A stretch of 64,000 nt of DNA. Source: CAZUCE01 sp964619265. Its GTDB lineage: Bacteria; Planctomycetota; UBA1135; GCA-002686595. The notes under the pieces are model-generated. The model was given only the letters and a program-made list of their open reading frames with translations, made no database searches and was not told the DNA's origin. Shown piece by piece: positions 8,713-17,387 of this stretch. Position numbers and translations under genes: made by a program. Within the stretch, counting starts at the first letter, position 1, and each line of letters begins with the position of its first letter. The stretch spans positions 62,001 to 126,000 of the forward strand of contig CAZUCE010000005.1 of assembly GCA_964619265.1 (NCBI GenBank). Direction: 5' to 3'.

Positions 8713-9726
8713 TCAGCTACTGGCCTGAACCGTCGGGAACCGTCCTTCGATCTCTGCGATCTGCCTGAACTTGCGCCGGCGCTCCTTCACGAGGCGCTCG
8801 GCTGAAACCTGATCCAGCTCATCCAGGTGGCGAAGGATCGTCGCTCGAACCGTTGCGATCGCCTCGTCCGGCTTGCGGTGCGCGCCTCCCAGGGGTTCGG
8901 GCACGACCTCGTCGACGATCCCCAGACCCAAAAGGTCGGGAGCCGTGAGCTTGAGAGCCTCGGCCGCCTCGGCGGACCGCTCGCCGTCCTTCCACAAGAT
9001 CGCGGCACAGCCTTCGGGACTGATGACCGAGTAGTAGGCGTGCTCCATCATGAGAACGCGGTCGCCCACGCCGATGCCGAGCGCACCTCCGGATCCACCC
9101 TCGCCGATGACCAGCACGACGATCGGCACCTTCAAGGAGAACATGCCGAGGATATTCTCTGCGATCGCCATAGCCTGACCGCGCTCCTCGGCGCCGATGC
9201 CCGGATAAGCACCCGGCGTGTTGACCATGCTGACCACGGGCAATCCGAGCTTCTCGGCGAGTTTCATCTTGCGCCAAGCCTTGCGATAGCCCTCAGGATG
9301 CGCGCATCCGAAGTTGGTCTCGAGGCGCTCTTTGACCGTCAAGCCCTTGCGGTGGCCGATGAACATGAACCTGCGGTGCCCCATCGTGGCCAGCCCCGTC
9401 ACCATGGCACGGTCGTCGCCGAACGTGCGATCGCCGTGCAGCTCGACGAAATCGTCGAGCGCCTGCTCGAGGTAGTGCGAAGCAACGGGACGATCCGGGT
9501 GGCGCGCAACTCCGACGCGCTCCCAGGGGGTCAGGTCCGCATAGGTCTTGGCCAGCAGCTCGTCGACCTGGGACTCGAGACTGGCGATTTCCTTCGCCAC
9601 GTCGAGGTTGGTCTCGTCGGCTAGCTCGCGCAGCTCAGCCAGCTTGGCCTCCGTTTCCCGAATCTTGCGCTCGAAGGGCATTCCGGCACCGGCCGGCTCG
9701 CGGGAGGGCTTTTTCTTCTTGCTCAC
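8713..9726 (-). CDS. accA: acetyl-CoA carboxylase carboxyltransferase subunit alpha
   Basis: Alpha subunit of carboxyltransferase, which moves carboxyl from biotin to acetyl-CoA to make malonyl-CoA for fatty acid synthesis. The 337-aa product has the crotonase-like core, with the signatures VNTPGAYPGIGAEERGQA and GEGGSGGALGIGVGDRVLM that build the active site and oxyanion hole, and the usual PEGCAAILWKD. The N-terminus has a short lysine-rich tail; the GTG at 9726 lacks a clear ribosome site and an internal ATG (MPFERK) could be the true start. The gene stands alone; accD is not next to it. Confidence 0.96.
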   Translation of the reverse strand: MSKKKKPSREPAGAGMPFERKIRETEAKLAELRELADETNLDVAKEIASLESQVDELLAKTYADLTPWERVGVARHPDRPVASHYLEQALDDFVELHGDRTFGDDRAMVTGLATMGHRRFMFIGHRKGLTVKERLETNFGCAHPEGYRKAWRKMKLAEKLGLPVVSMVNTPGAYPGIGAEERGQAMAIAENILGMFSLKVPIVVLVIGEGGSGGALGIGVGDRVLMMEHAYYSVISPEGCAAILWKDGERSAEAAEALKLTAPDLLGLGIVDEVVPEPLGGAHRKPDEAIATVRATILRHLDELDQVSAERLVKERRRKFRQIAEIEGRFPTVQASS

Positions 9727-9987
9727 AGAGGCTCGTTCGATCAGAGAAAGTGGAGCGGACGCAGGTGAAAACTGGGCTCGGGCCGGTTTGGCACGGCTTC
9801 CGCCGGAGTTCTTTCTGGGGGAGGGTCGGTTCCGGACCCCGCGGGCTCGGAACCACTAGGCCCCGTTTGTAGCATGGCCCGCGTCCTTTCCCCCAACAGG
9901 CCGTCACGCCTCTCCACCGGCTGACCCGACCTCCGCCGGCCATGTGGCCTCTGCGGGATCGCCTACCCGGGCCCGGAGCGCCCAGCT
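9727..9987. other. divergent intergenic region accA / purL
   Basis: Holds the promoters of two divergent transcripts. I see no purine riboswitch or operator and no convincing hexamers. Confidence 0.35.
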
Positions 9988-12900
9988 ATGGACCGATCGA
10001 GTGTCCCTTCATCTTCCACCCTTCGGTCCGGAGGATCGCCCGCTTCTCGGGCCAACTCGGGCTCCAGGGCCGCGAGTGCCGCAACCGACGCCTGGCGCAT
10101 CGAGCTCGAACGGGCTCCGGGTCGCCCTGACCCGCGCGGCACTGCGGCGCACGAGGGCATGGCCGAGCTCGGCTTTTCCGCGGTCCGCTCCGTGCGGGCC
10201 ATTCGCGGCGTGTTGCTGGACCCGCGCTTCCAGCGCGAACGCGTCGAGCGGATCGCCAGCGAGATCCTGGCCGACCCGGTTGTCGACCGGGTCACGCTGC
10301 TCGCCCCCGGGGAAGCCGCGCCCACGCGCCCGGGCTGGCACCGGATCGCTATCGCTCCCAAGGCCGGCGTCATGGACGCTCCGGCTCGCACCCTAGGAGA
10401 GCTGCTGGAGCGTACCGGCCTGGCCGATCCCGCCGCTGGCCTGCGCGTTGGCACCTACCAGGTCTTCCAAATCGAAGCCAGCCTGCCCGAAGCAGACCTA
10501 CAGCAGATCGGCCGCCGGCTCCTCGCGAACGAGACCATCGAGGACCTGTGCATCGATCGCGACGACCTGCCGTTTGTCTTACCCGCTGCCGGTGGCCGCC
10601 GCGAGCGTGTGGAAGTTCCTCTGCTTGACCTCGGCGACGAAGGCCTCCTCGAACTCTCCCGCACCGGGCAACTCAGCCTGACCTTGGAAGAAATGCGCTG
10701 CGTTCAGCAGCACTACGCCACCCAGGGGCGAGAGCCGAGCGCGGCCGAGCTGGAGACCGTAGCCCAGACCTGGAGCGAGCACTGCAAGCACAAGACCCTC
10801 ACTGGAATCATCGAGTTCACCGCACGCGACGGATCCCGTGAGCGCATCGACAATTTGCTCAAAAGCACCATCGCGGCCGCGACCCACGAAATCGATCGCG
10901 AAGATTGCTTGAGCGTCTTCGTGGACAACGCGGGCATCGTCCGCTTCGAAGGCGATCAAGCGGTTTGCATCAAGGTCGAAACCCACAACCATCCCTCCGC
11001 GATCGACCCCTATGGCGGCGCGGGGACCGGCATCGGCGGGGTGATTCGAGACATTCTCGGCGCGGGGCTCGGCGCCAAGCCCATCGCCAACCTGGACGCG
11101 TTCTTTGTCGGCCCCCCCGACCTGCAAGAAAGCGACGTACCCCGCGGTACTTTGCATCCCCGCCGGGTCTTGCGCGGCGTGGTCGCCGGTGTGCGCGACT
11201 ACGGCAACCGCATGGGGATTCCGACCGTGGCGGGCGGCCTGTGGATGCATCCCGGCTACATCGCCAACCCGTTGGTTTATGCCGGCACGGTCGGGTTGAT
11301 TCCGGCTTCGATGGCTCAAAAGGAAGTCGCTCCCGGGGACCGAATTGTCTCGCTGGGCGGACGCACCGGTCGCGACGGAATCCACGGCGCTACGTTCTCC
11401 TCGATTGAACTTTCCGAGCACTCCGAGACCGAGTCGTCCCACGCGGTGCAAATCGGGGACCCGATCACGGAAAAGGGTGTGCTGGACGTGCTGCTCGCCG
11501 CCCGGGACCGGGGGCTCTACCGAGGCGTGACCGACTGCGGTGCGGGCGGTTACTCCTCGGCCGTCGGCGAAATGGGCGAGAACTGCGGGGCACGTGTCCA
11601 GCTCGACGCTGTACCGCTCAAGTATCCCGGCTTGGCCAGTCACGAAATTTGGATCTCCGAGGCGCAGGAACGAATGGTCCTGTCGGTTCCACCGGAGCAC
11701 CTGGCTGAATTGCTCGCCCTTTGTGAATCGGAAGACGTCGAAGCCGTCGACATCGGCGAATTCACAGCTACCGGCCGACTCGAGTTGTTCGACGGCGAGG
11801 TGTGCGTCGGTGACGTAGCGATGAGTTTCCTCCACGACGGCACGCCGCGACCGGTGCGCGCAGCCGTCGCCCCGCCGGTTTCTCAGCAAGACCCGGGTTG
11901 CCCACGGCCCGCCGACCTGCCGGCCACGATCCTGGCGGCCGTGGGAGCTCCGGACAACGCAAGCCGCTCCTGGATCGTCCGTCAATACGATCACGAGGTG
12001 CAGGGTGGCTCGGTCATCAAACCGCTCGTCGGCGTCGACGGGGAAGCGCCCGGCAACGGGGCCGTGATCCAGCCGCTGCCGGAGAGTTCGCGGGGGCTGA
12101 GTTTGACCTGTGGAGCCAACCCCCGTCAGGGCCTAGCCGACGCTGAAGCGATGGCGCTGTGCTCGATCGACGAAGCGCTCCGCAACGCCGTCGCACTTGG
12201 CGCGAACCCCGCCCAAGCGGTGTTGCTCGACAACTTCTCGTGGGGCAACTGCGACCGGCCGGAACAACTCGGGGCCCTCGTGTTGGCCGCTAAGGCCTGC
12301 CAGGTGTCTGCCTTGGCCCACGGCGCCCCGTTTGTCTCAGGCAAAGACAGTCTCAACAACGAATACCGCATCGATGGCGAAGCGCGCTCGATTCCGCCCA
12401 CGCTGCTGATTACCGCGCTCACTCCGGTCCCCGATGCGCGGCGAGCTCAGACCATGGATCTCAAATCCCCTGGCTCGCGGGTGTACCTGGTGGGCGAGAC
12501 ACGAGCCGAGCTGGGCGCCTCCCTGCATCACGCGCTGCATGGCCTTCCGGGAGGAGAGGTTCCGCGCCCTGATCTCGCAAAGGCGCCGGCCTTGATGCGC
12601 GCGCTGCACGCGGCGATCGCAGCCGGCTGCACGCGCGCCGTGCACGATCTTTCTGAAGGTGGACTGGCGGTTGCCGCTGCAGAAATGGCGTTTGGAGGTG
12701 GGCTGGGCCTCGACCTGAACCTGGCTCACGCAGTCCATGAGCCGTTTGGCGAGGACTACGAGGAGGATGCCACGCTGCTTTTCTCCGAGTCCGCCACTCG
12801 CTTTCTCGTTGAGGTCGAGGTCGAACGCCAAGCAGCGTTTGAACAACATCTCGCCGGGCAGCCGGCGGCCTGCATCGGGCAGGTGGTCTCCGATCCGCGT

Positions 12901-12990
12901 CTGCGCGTGCTCGGCTCGAAGGGCGACACGATCGCCGAACTCTCCCTCGGCGACTTGGCCGCGGCTCATCACGGAGGCTTCCGCTCGTGA
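9988..12990 (+). CDS. purL: phosphoribosylformylglycinamidine synthase, PurS-PurL fusion
   Basis: Fourth step of purine synthesis: FGAR plus ATP and glutamine-derived ammonia to FGAM. The 1000-aa product has two PurS-like halves at the N-terminus (about residues 36-115 and 140-195; note LLANETIEDLCID, the PurS LxNPxIEdy pattern), then a linker and the two AIR-synthase-type halves. The active-site segment VETHNHPSAIDPYGG carries His333. The glutaminase is a separate gene, purQ, which follows with a 4-base overlap. Normal small PurL is about 740 aa with separate PurS, and large PurL is about 1300 aa with glutaminase fused, so this is an intermediate form. Confidence 0.94.
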   Translation: MDRSSVPSSSTLRSGGSPASRANSGSRAASAATDAWRIELERAPGRPDPRGTAAHEGMAELGFSAVRSVRAIRGVLLDPRFQRERVERIASEILADPVVDRVTLLAPGEAAPTRPGWHRIAIAPKAGVMDAPARTLGELLERTGLADPAAGLRVGTYQVFQIEASLPEADLQQIGRRLLANETIEDLCIDRDDLPFVLPAAGGRRERVEVPLLDLGDEGLLELSRTGQLSLTLEEMRCVQQHYATQGREPSAAELETVAQTWSEHCKHKTLTGIIEFTARDGSRERIDNLLKSTIAAATHEIDREDCLSVFVDNAGIVRFEGDQAVCIKVETHNHPSAIDPYGGAGTGIGGVIRDILGAGLGAKPIANLDAFFVGPPDLQESDVPRGTLHPRRVLRGVVAGVRDYGNRMGIPTVAGGLWMHPGYIANPLVYAGTVGLIPASMAQKEVAPGDRIVSLGGRTGRDGIHGATFSSIELSEHSETESSHAVQIGDPITEKGVLDVLLAARDRGLYRGVTDCGAGGYSSAVGEMGENCGARVQLDAVPLKYPGLASHEIWISEAQERMVLSVPPEHLAELLALCESEDVEAVDIGEFTATGRLELFDGEVCVGDVAMSFLHDGTPRPVRAAVAPPVSQQDPGCPRPADLPATILAAVGAPDNASRSWIVRQYDHEVQGGSVIKPLVGVDGEAPGNGAVIQPLPESSRGLSLTCGANPRQGLADAEAMALCSIDEALRNAVALGANPAQAVLLDNFSWGNCDRPEQLGALVLAAKACQVSALAHGAPFVSGKDSLNNEYRIDGEARSIPPTLLITALTPVPDARRAQTMDLKSPGSRVYLVGETRAELGASLHHALHGLPGGEVPRPDLAKAPALMRALHAAIAAGCTRAVHDLSEGGLAVAAAEMAFGGGLGLDLNLAHAVHEPFGEDYEEDATLLFSESATRFLVEVEVERQAAFEQHLAGQPAACIGQVVSDPRLRVLGSKGDTIAELSLGDLAAAHHGGFRS

Positions 12991-13808
12991 CGGCATCCAC
13001 TTCTTCCGCACCGCCGGTGAACGCGCTCGTCTTGCGCGCGCTCGGCACCAACTGCGAACACGAAACCGCCCGGGCACTCGACGCGGCCGGCGCGGTTCCT
13101 GAGATCCTGCACTGGAACGCCCTTCGGGCCGATCCCAGCCGACTCGAGGACGTTCAGCTCCTGGTTCTTCCCGGAGGGTTCAGCTTCGGGGACGACTTGG
13201 CAGCTGGTCGCGTTCTCGGGCGCATGATGCGCCATGAACTAGATCGGCCCATTCGAGCTTTCGTCGAGCGCGGAGGCTTCGTCCTCGGTATCTGCAACGG
13301 CTTCCAGATCTTGGTCGAATTGGGCCTGCTCGAAGGCCTCGACACGGTCCCCACCGAGCGGCGCATCGCCCTGGTCGACAACGACTCCGACCGCTACGAG
13401 TGCCGCTGGGTTCATCTGCGCAACGAATCGAGTGCGGCCCATTGGCTGACTCCGGGCGTCGTTTGGCCCTGCCCGGTCGCCCATGCCGAAGGCCAAATCG
13501 CCCTGGCCGAAGGGGAGCTGGAGCGCCTCGAGCGCGAAGGCCGGGTGCTGCTGCGCTACGTCACGGCCGAGGGTGGCTCGCCGAGTTATCCGCAGGCTCC
13601 CAATGGTTCGATCGGTGACATCGCCGGGCTGTGTGATCGAACGGGACGCATCGTCGGGCTCATGCCCCACCCCGAGCGCAACCTGACCCCCTGGCATCAC
13701 CCCATGTGGACGAGGCTGCCCGAACGGGAGCACGGCGAAGGACTCGAGTTTTTCCGGGCTCTGGTGGGAGCCGCTCGCGAAGCGCACGCTGGGGAGCCCT
13801 CCCGATGA
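12987..13808 (+). CDS. purQ: FGAM synthase glutaminase subunit
   Basis: Class I glutamine amidotransferase that makes ammonia for PurL. The nucleophile is Cys103 in GICNGFQ, and the catalytic His228 and Glu230 are in MPHPERN. The 273-aa length is slightly above standard PurQ. The GTG start overlaps the purL stop as GTGA, and the stop overlaps the next ATG as ATGA, so three genes are tightly coupled. Confidence 0.96.
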   Translation: MTASTSSAPPVNALVLRALGTNCEHETARALDAAGAVPEILHWNALRADPSRLEDVQLLVLPGGFSFGDDLAAGRVLGRMMRHELDRPIRAFVERGGFVLGICNGFQILVELGLLEGLDTVPTERRIALVDNDSDRYECRWVHLRNESSAAHWLTPGVVWPCPVAHAEGQIALAEGELERLEREGRVLLRYVTAEGGSPSYPQAPNGSIGDIAGLCDRTGRIVGLMPHPERNLTPWHHPMWTRLPEREHGEGLEFFRALVGAAREAHAGEPSR

Positions 13809-14206
13809 AGAAGCTCGCCCCACTCCTGACGTTCGCCGCCCTGCCCCTGGCCCTACTTTGTGGGTGCGTCTCGCCGATCTACAACGATGGTGTCTACGCC
13901 TCCGAAAGCGGCAGTGTCGACGTGCACACCTCACAAGTGCGAGTGGACGTGGAGGAAGTCTGGTACGTCACCCAAGACGTCTTTGGAATCATGTCCTCGG
14001 AACCTCTGCGGGTTACCGAATTTCCGCGCACGCTCTACGGCAAGGTCGATTCGGCCTGGGTGACCGTCGAGGTCCACGCTTTCGATCTGAATCGCACCAC
14101 GATTCAAGTCGGAGCCAAGCGACTGGGCTTTAGCGACGGGCGGATCGCGACGCGCGTTCTTGAGACCCTGCTCGCGAAACTCGAAGAACGCAACCCCGGG
14201 GTCTAA
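13805..14206 (+). CDS. small lipoprotein, DUF3568-like
   Basis: A 133-aa lipoprotein: MKK start, hydrophobic core, lipobox ending LLCGC (Cys near residue 19), then a small alpha/beta domain with alternating strands (VDVHTSQVRVDVEEVWYVT, VTVEVHAFDLNRTTIQVGAKRLG). This resembles the DUF3568 family of small envelope lipoproteins of unknown function. The ATG overlaps the purQ stop. No link to purine synthesis is evident. It ends 7 bp from the convergent Fur gene. Confidence 0.72.
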   Translation: MKKLAPLLTFAALPLALLCGCVSPIYNDGVYASESGSVDVHTSQVRVDVEEVWYVTQDVFGIMSSEPLRVTEFPRTLYGKVDSAWVTVEVHAFDLNRTTIQVGAKRLGFSDGRIATRVLETLLAKLEERNPGV

Positions 14207-14213
14207 CGACCGC

Positions 14214-14762
14214 TCAGCGCTTGCGACCCGGGATGTGCTGGTCGACCCGAATCGGCTTGCCAAGATCCTCTTCAGAGATTTCCGGGATCGCCCCCTTGCC
14301 GCCGGGTACGAGCGGGCACAGGCCCTCTCGGACGCAGGCTTTGCAGTAGCCAAACAGCCGCAGATCGTGGTCCACCATCACGAAGCCTTTTTTGCGCGCA
14401 TTTTCGATCTGCAGGCGTTCGATCTCCGCGTCGCGAAACTCTTCGATCCGTCCGCAGCTCACGCACACCATGTGGTCGTGGTGTTTGTGCCCTGCCACGT
14501 GCTCGTAGACCAGCTCGCCGGCCCCAACGTCCAAGGACTCAAGGAAGCCACCCTCCACGAGCAGCGCCAGCGTGCGATAGACGGTCGCGCGCGATACCCG
14601 GGCACCCTCTTCGTCGGACAACCAACTGTAGAGCGTTTCGGCGGAGAAGTGATCGTGGGTTTCGAACGCACGGTCGAAGATGCGCTGGCGCTGAGCCGTG
14701 AACTTGAGGTCCCGGTGGCGCAGGTACTGCTCAAACGAATTGCGGAGCTTGGCGTTCGACAC
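14214..14762 (-). CDS. Fur-family transcriptional regulator
   Basis: A 182-aa metal-responsive repressor. The winged-helix DNA-binding half spans residues 1-85 (recognition helix near RATVYRTLALLVEGG). The dimer half has the metal-site His cluster HKHHDH (92-97) and two Cys pairs, Cys100/Cys103 and Cys140/Cys143, the structural zinc site of Fur and PerR proteins. A C-terminal tail of about 35 residues after the last Cys pair is longer than usual. I cannot tell Fur, Zur and PerR apart from the sequence alone. A TAAGCT hexamer lies 7 bases before the GTG start. Confidence 0.92.
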   Translation of the reverse strand: MSNAKLRNSFEQYLRHRDLKFTAQRQRIFDRAFETHDHFSAETLYSWLSDEEGARVSRATVYRTLALLVEGGFLESLDVGAGELVYEHVAGHKHHDHMVCVSCGRIEEFRDAEIERLQIENARKKGFVMVDHDLRLFGYCKACVREGLCPLVPGGKGAIPEISEEDLGKPIRVDQHIPGRKR

Positions 14763-14769
14763 GAGTTCT

Positions 14770-14775
14770 AGCTTA
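14770..14775 (-). promoter_or_regulatory. candidate -10 (TAAGCT), leaderless spacing
   Basis: Minus-strand hexamer fitting TANNNT, 7 bases before the GTG of the Fur-family gene; no Shine-Dalgarno site fits between. No clear -35. Confidence 0.45.
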
Positions 14776-14804
14776 GCGAATCGCTGGTTAGATCGAATGC
14801 GCCC

Positions 14805-16139
14805 CTACCTGCGGCCTGCTGGACGCAGCCCGATGTCACGGCGGCAGAACTTGCCCTCCCAGCGGATCTTGTCCAGAGCGCCATAGGCCACTTCCCGGGC
14901 CCCGGCAAGGTCCTTGGCGAGGCCCGTCGAGCACAGAACTCGCCCGCCAGAGGTGTGCACGGCGGTTCCTGCCAGCTTGGTTCCCGCATGGAAGACTTCG
15001 GCCTGTTCCACATCGGCTGCCGCTGCGAGGCCACCGATGGCATCGCCCCGGCGAACTTCGCCCGGATAGCCCTCGGCGCAACCCACCACACCGACGCAAA
15101 CGCCCGATTCCCATTGGGGTGGATCGAGCTCTTCCAAGCGGCCCTCGGCCGCAGCTACAAGGTAGGGAACCAGGTCGCTCTTCAGGCGGCGCAGCACGAC
15201 CTGGGTCTCGGGGTCTCCAAAGCGGCAGTTGTACTCAAGCACGCGAGGACCGGCTTCTCCGACCATCAGGCCTGCGTACAGAACGCCTCGGAACGGAATT
15301 TCCTCGATCTGGAGCGCGTGTAGCGTGGGTAGCAAGACGCGGCTCTCCACCTGGCGCATCAGGCGGCGATCCATCCAGGCGACCGGCGAAACGACTCCCA
15401 TCCCGCCCGTGTTGGGCCCGGTGTCGCCTTCTCCCACCTGCTTGTGGTCGATGGCGGCATCGAGCACGAGCAGCGTGCGCCCATCGGTGATCGCCATGAT
15501 TGAAACCTCGGCGCCCTCGAGGAACTCCTCGATGATGATCTGACCGCCCGCATCGCCCAGCCGGCGCTCCTCCATCAAGGTGTCGACGACGGCGCTGCCC
15601 TCCGTGGCGTCTTGGACGATGAACACGCCCTTGCCAGCCGCGAGACCGTCGGCCTTGATGACCTGGGGCCAGTCCTTCATGGACTCGAGGTAGGCCTTCG
15701 CCTGCCCAGCTCGTTCAAATCTGCGCCAGGCGGCGGTGGGCACCTTGTGGCGTTCGAGCAACTCCTTGGCAAACGCTTTCGAACCCTCGAGCTGCGCACC
15801 GGCGGCGCCGGGCCCAAAGACTCGCAGCCCGAGTTCACGCAGACGATCGGCCAGGCCGCCCACCAGGGGGTCTTCGGGTCCGATGACCACCAAATCGACC
15901 TCCTCCTGCTTGGCCAGCCGGACCAATCCGGCGAGGTCGCTGGCCGCGACGTCCACGTTGCGGGCGACCTCGGCGGTCCCAGCGTTCCCAGGAGCGCACA
16001 ACACCTCGGTCACCAGGGGCGATCCGGCGATCTTCCAAGCCAGGGTGTGTTCGCGGCCCCCTCCGCCCACAATCAAGACTCGCAGCGCCTGCTCGGGGGA
16101 GGGGGATCCGGGCGACGGATTCGAGGACTTTTGCTCCAT
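14805..16139 (-). CDS. purD: phosphoribosylamine-glycine ligase
   Basis: GAR synthetase, second committed step of purine synthesis: phosphoribosylamine plus glycine and ATP to GAR. About 444 aa from the ATG at 16139. ATP-grasp features are clear: N-terminal VLIVGGGGREHTLAWK, the ATP loop IKADGLAAGKGVF, IIIEEFLEGAEVSIM, and the metal and product region VLEYNCRFGDPETQ. It is divergent from tRNA-Pro and is the third purine gene in the window, but it is not in the purL-purQ operon. Confidence 0.97.
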   Translation of the reverse strand: MEQKSSNPSPGSPSPEQALRVLIVGGGGREHTLAWKIAGSPLVTEVLCAPGNAGTAEVARNVDVAASDLAGLVRLAKQEEVDLVVIGPEDPLVGGLADRLRELGLRVFGPGAAGAQLEGSKAFAKELLERHKVPTAAWRRFERAGQAKAYLESMKDWPQVIKADGLAAGKGVFIVQDATEGSAVVDTLMEERRLGDAGGQIIIEEFLEGAEVSIMAITDGRTLLVLDAAIDHKQVGEGDTGPNTGGMGVVSPVAWMDRRLMRQVESRVLLPTLHALQIEEIPFRGVLYAGLMVGEAGPRVLEYNCRFGDPETQVVLRRLKSDLVPYLVAAAEGRLEELDPPQWESGVCVGVVGCAEGYPGEVRRGDAIGGLAAAADVEQAEVFHAGTKLAGTAVHTSGGRVLCSTGLAKDLAGAREVAYGALDKIRWEGKFCRRDIGLRPAGRR

Positions 16140-16146
16140 GGCGCGC

Positions 16147-16152
16147 ACCCTA
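16147..16152 (-). promoter_or_regulatory. candidate -10 (TAGGGT), leaderless spacing
   Basis: Minus-strand TANNNT hexamer 7 bases before the purD ATG, with no Shine-Dalgarno sequence between. No clear -35. Confidence 0.45.
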
Positions 16153-16187
16153 CCGCCGCAGTTGGTCGGTCGCACCCGCCTGCGCGC

Positions 16188-16193
16188 TACAAT
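16188..16193 (+). promoter_or_regulatory. candidate -10 (TACAAT) of tRNA-Pro
   Basis: TACAAT, one base from the TATAAT consensus, 10 bases before the first base of tRNA-Pro. A TTGGTC 20 bases upstream is a weak -35. Confidence 0.6.
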
Positions 16194-16203
16194 CTGGAGC
16201 GTC

Positions 16204-16279
16204 CGGGGAGTACCTCAGTTGGTAGAGGCGTAGCTTTGGGTGCTACGAGTCGTGGGTTCGAGTCCCATCTCCCCGACCA
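16204..16279 (+). tRNA. tRNA-Pro (UGG)
   Basis: Complete cloverleaf: acceptor CGGGGAG/CTCCCCG, D arm with TTGGTAGA, anticodon arm GTAGC-TTTGGGT-GCTAC with anticodon TGG, and T arm GTGGG-TTCGAGT-CCCAT. Discriminator A and an encoded CCA end the gene. Confidence 0.97.
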
Positions 16280-16340
16280 TCCGGGGCAGGCAGCTCCTGG
16301 GGCCTCTCTGATCGGTGCCTGCATCAGGGGCCCGATTTCA

Positions 16341-16370
16341 AAAGGCCCTGCTTCTAAAGGCCCTGCCTTT
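16341..16370. repeat. 15-bp tandem repeat, two units
   Basis: Two adjacent units, AAAGGCCCTGCTTCT and AAAGGCCCTGCCTTT, differing at two positions, inside the tRNA spacer. Confidence 0.7.
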
Positions 16371-16443
16371 GAGGCCAGCGAAAACCCGGCGCGTCCATCG
16401 GCCGGAGTTCCGCCGAACCGGCCTCCTCGACCAAGCCGCTGCC

Positions 16444-16503
16444 GGTTGCGCCGTCTCTGAGGTCACCGTCTCCGAGGTCACCGTTTCCTTGGCAACCGTT
16501 TCC
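16444..16503. repeat. degenerate 15-bp tandem repeat, four units
   Basis: Central units GAGGTCACCGTCTCC and GAGGTCACCGTTTCC differ at one base. The flanking units GGTTGCGCCGTCTCT and TTGGCAACCGTTTCC are more diverged. Read rightward in one frame they give repeated S-E-V-T-V, but the frame around them does not look coding. Confidence 0.7.
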
Positions 16504-17263
16504 TGGGAGCAGCCCGGCGCGTTCGCCCGAAGGCCTGGAGGATCCGCCCCTGCGCCGGATCGAGCGCCTGGACGGGCCTGATCGCTTTTGCGGCGGAAGG
16601 CCAGCGGGATCCTCCGGGCACAAGCTCCTCAGGCTCTTCGCGGTTCCCGTCGATGGTCAGTGAAGCACGCGTTTCGCAGCCGCTAGGAAGAGGATCCACC
16701 CGTGAAGACCTTGAAGAACCTGCCCCGGGTCCGTTGGCGAGGCGGTTGCGTCCCGGGGGTTGTCGCCTCGGCGGCCCTCCCAAGCTGCGCAGTCGCGAAG
16801 GGAGCAGGCCATCACGGACTCCACCGAAGTTCCGCCATCGGGACCGGTTCCGCCGAAGGCGATGGGGTGGTGCGTGATCGATTTCGCGGGCTACGGTTCG
16901 GTTCTGTTTTAGGCGCGCCGTTTGGATTGCGTTCGAATTCGGGCAGGCAGGTGGCGCGCCCTCAGCAGGCCGAGGGGATGACTCCTTCGAGGCCTGCGCG
17001 GAGCCCGAAAGCGGACCGAAAATCTGTCCGCCAAAACCCTGTTGGTCGAGGTCGTCCCTGTCTCGAACGGCTCCGCAGTCTTCTGGCTTCGGTGCCCCTT
17101 CGCGGGAAAGCAGCAGCGAACCATCGGCGGCCATCCGCTCCGGCGAGTCCAACGACGAGAGCCCCGAGGGGCGGCGGTCTGTGGTCTTCCGGCTCCTGCC
17201 ATCGAATCCAAAGGGGATCGGCTCGGCCCATGGCCTGTTCTAGGACCCTTTTCCTCCCTGCGT

Positions 17264-17269
17264 TACCCT
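17264..17269 (+). promoter_or_regulatory. candidate -10 (TACCCT) of tRNA-Arg
   Basis: TANNNT hexamer 9 bases before the first base of tRNA-Arg. No clear -35. Confidence 0.45.
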
Positions 17270-17278
17270 TTCCGGAGT

Positions 17279-17352
17279 GCGCCCGTAGCTCAGCTGGATA
17301 GAGCACCGGACTTCTAATCCGACGGTCGCTGGTTCGAGTCCAGCCGGGCGTG
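17279..17352 (+). tRNA. tRNA-Arg (UCU)
   Basis: Cloverleaf with acceptor GCGCCCG/CGGGCGT (first pair a G-U wobble), D arm GCTC-AGCTGGATA-GAGC, anticodon loop CTTCTAA (anticodon TCT), and T arm GCTGG-TTCGAGT-CCAGC. One mismatch at the outer anticodon-stem pair. CCA is not encoded. Confidence 0.95.
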
Positions 17353-17387
17353 CCCTTCCTCCGAAAGCTCCGGAAGAACTCTTCGTC

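Larger units (their letters stand above)
16280..17278. other. 1-kb spacer between tRNA-Pro and tRNA-Arg, no convincing gene
   Basis: No frame here has protein-like composition or a family I recognise. Frames on both strands read as Arg-, Pro- and Gly-rich noise, and the longest rightward one runs into tRNA-Arg. It holds degenerate 15-base repeats (see separate entries) and recurring words such as TTCCGCCGAA. I looked for tmRNA, RNase P RNA and SRP RNA signatures and did not recognise any. Confidence 0.6.

Noticed and set aside
10579..11994. 471-codon open frame opposite purL
   Set aside because: Antisense to the conserved PurL core; no protein family recognised.
16478..17152. 224-codon leftward frame in the tRNA spacer
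   Set aside because: Arg/Pro/Gly-rich without hydrophobic pattern, no ribosome site, no family recognised.
16702..17301. 199-codon rightward frame in the tRNA spacer with a possible GGAAGAGGA ribosome site
   Set aside because: Runs into tRNA-Arg, and its composition after the first 40 codons is random-like. I keep a small chance that the first part is a real short gene.
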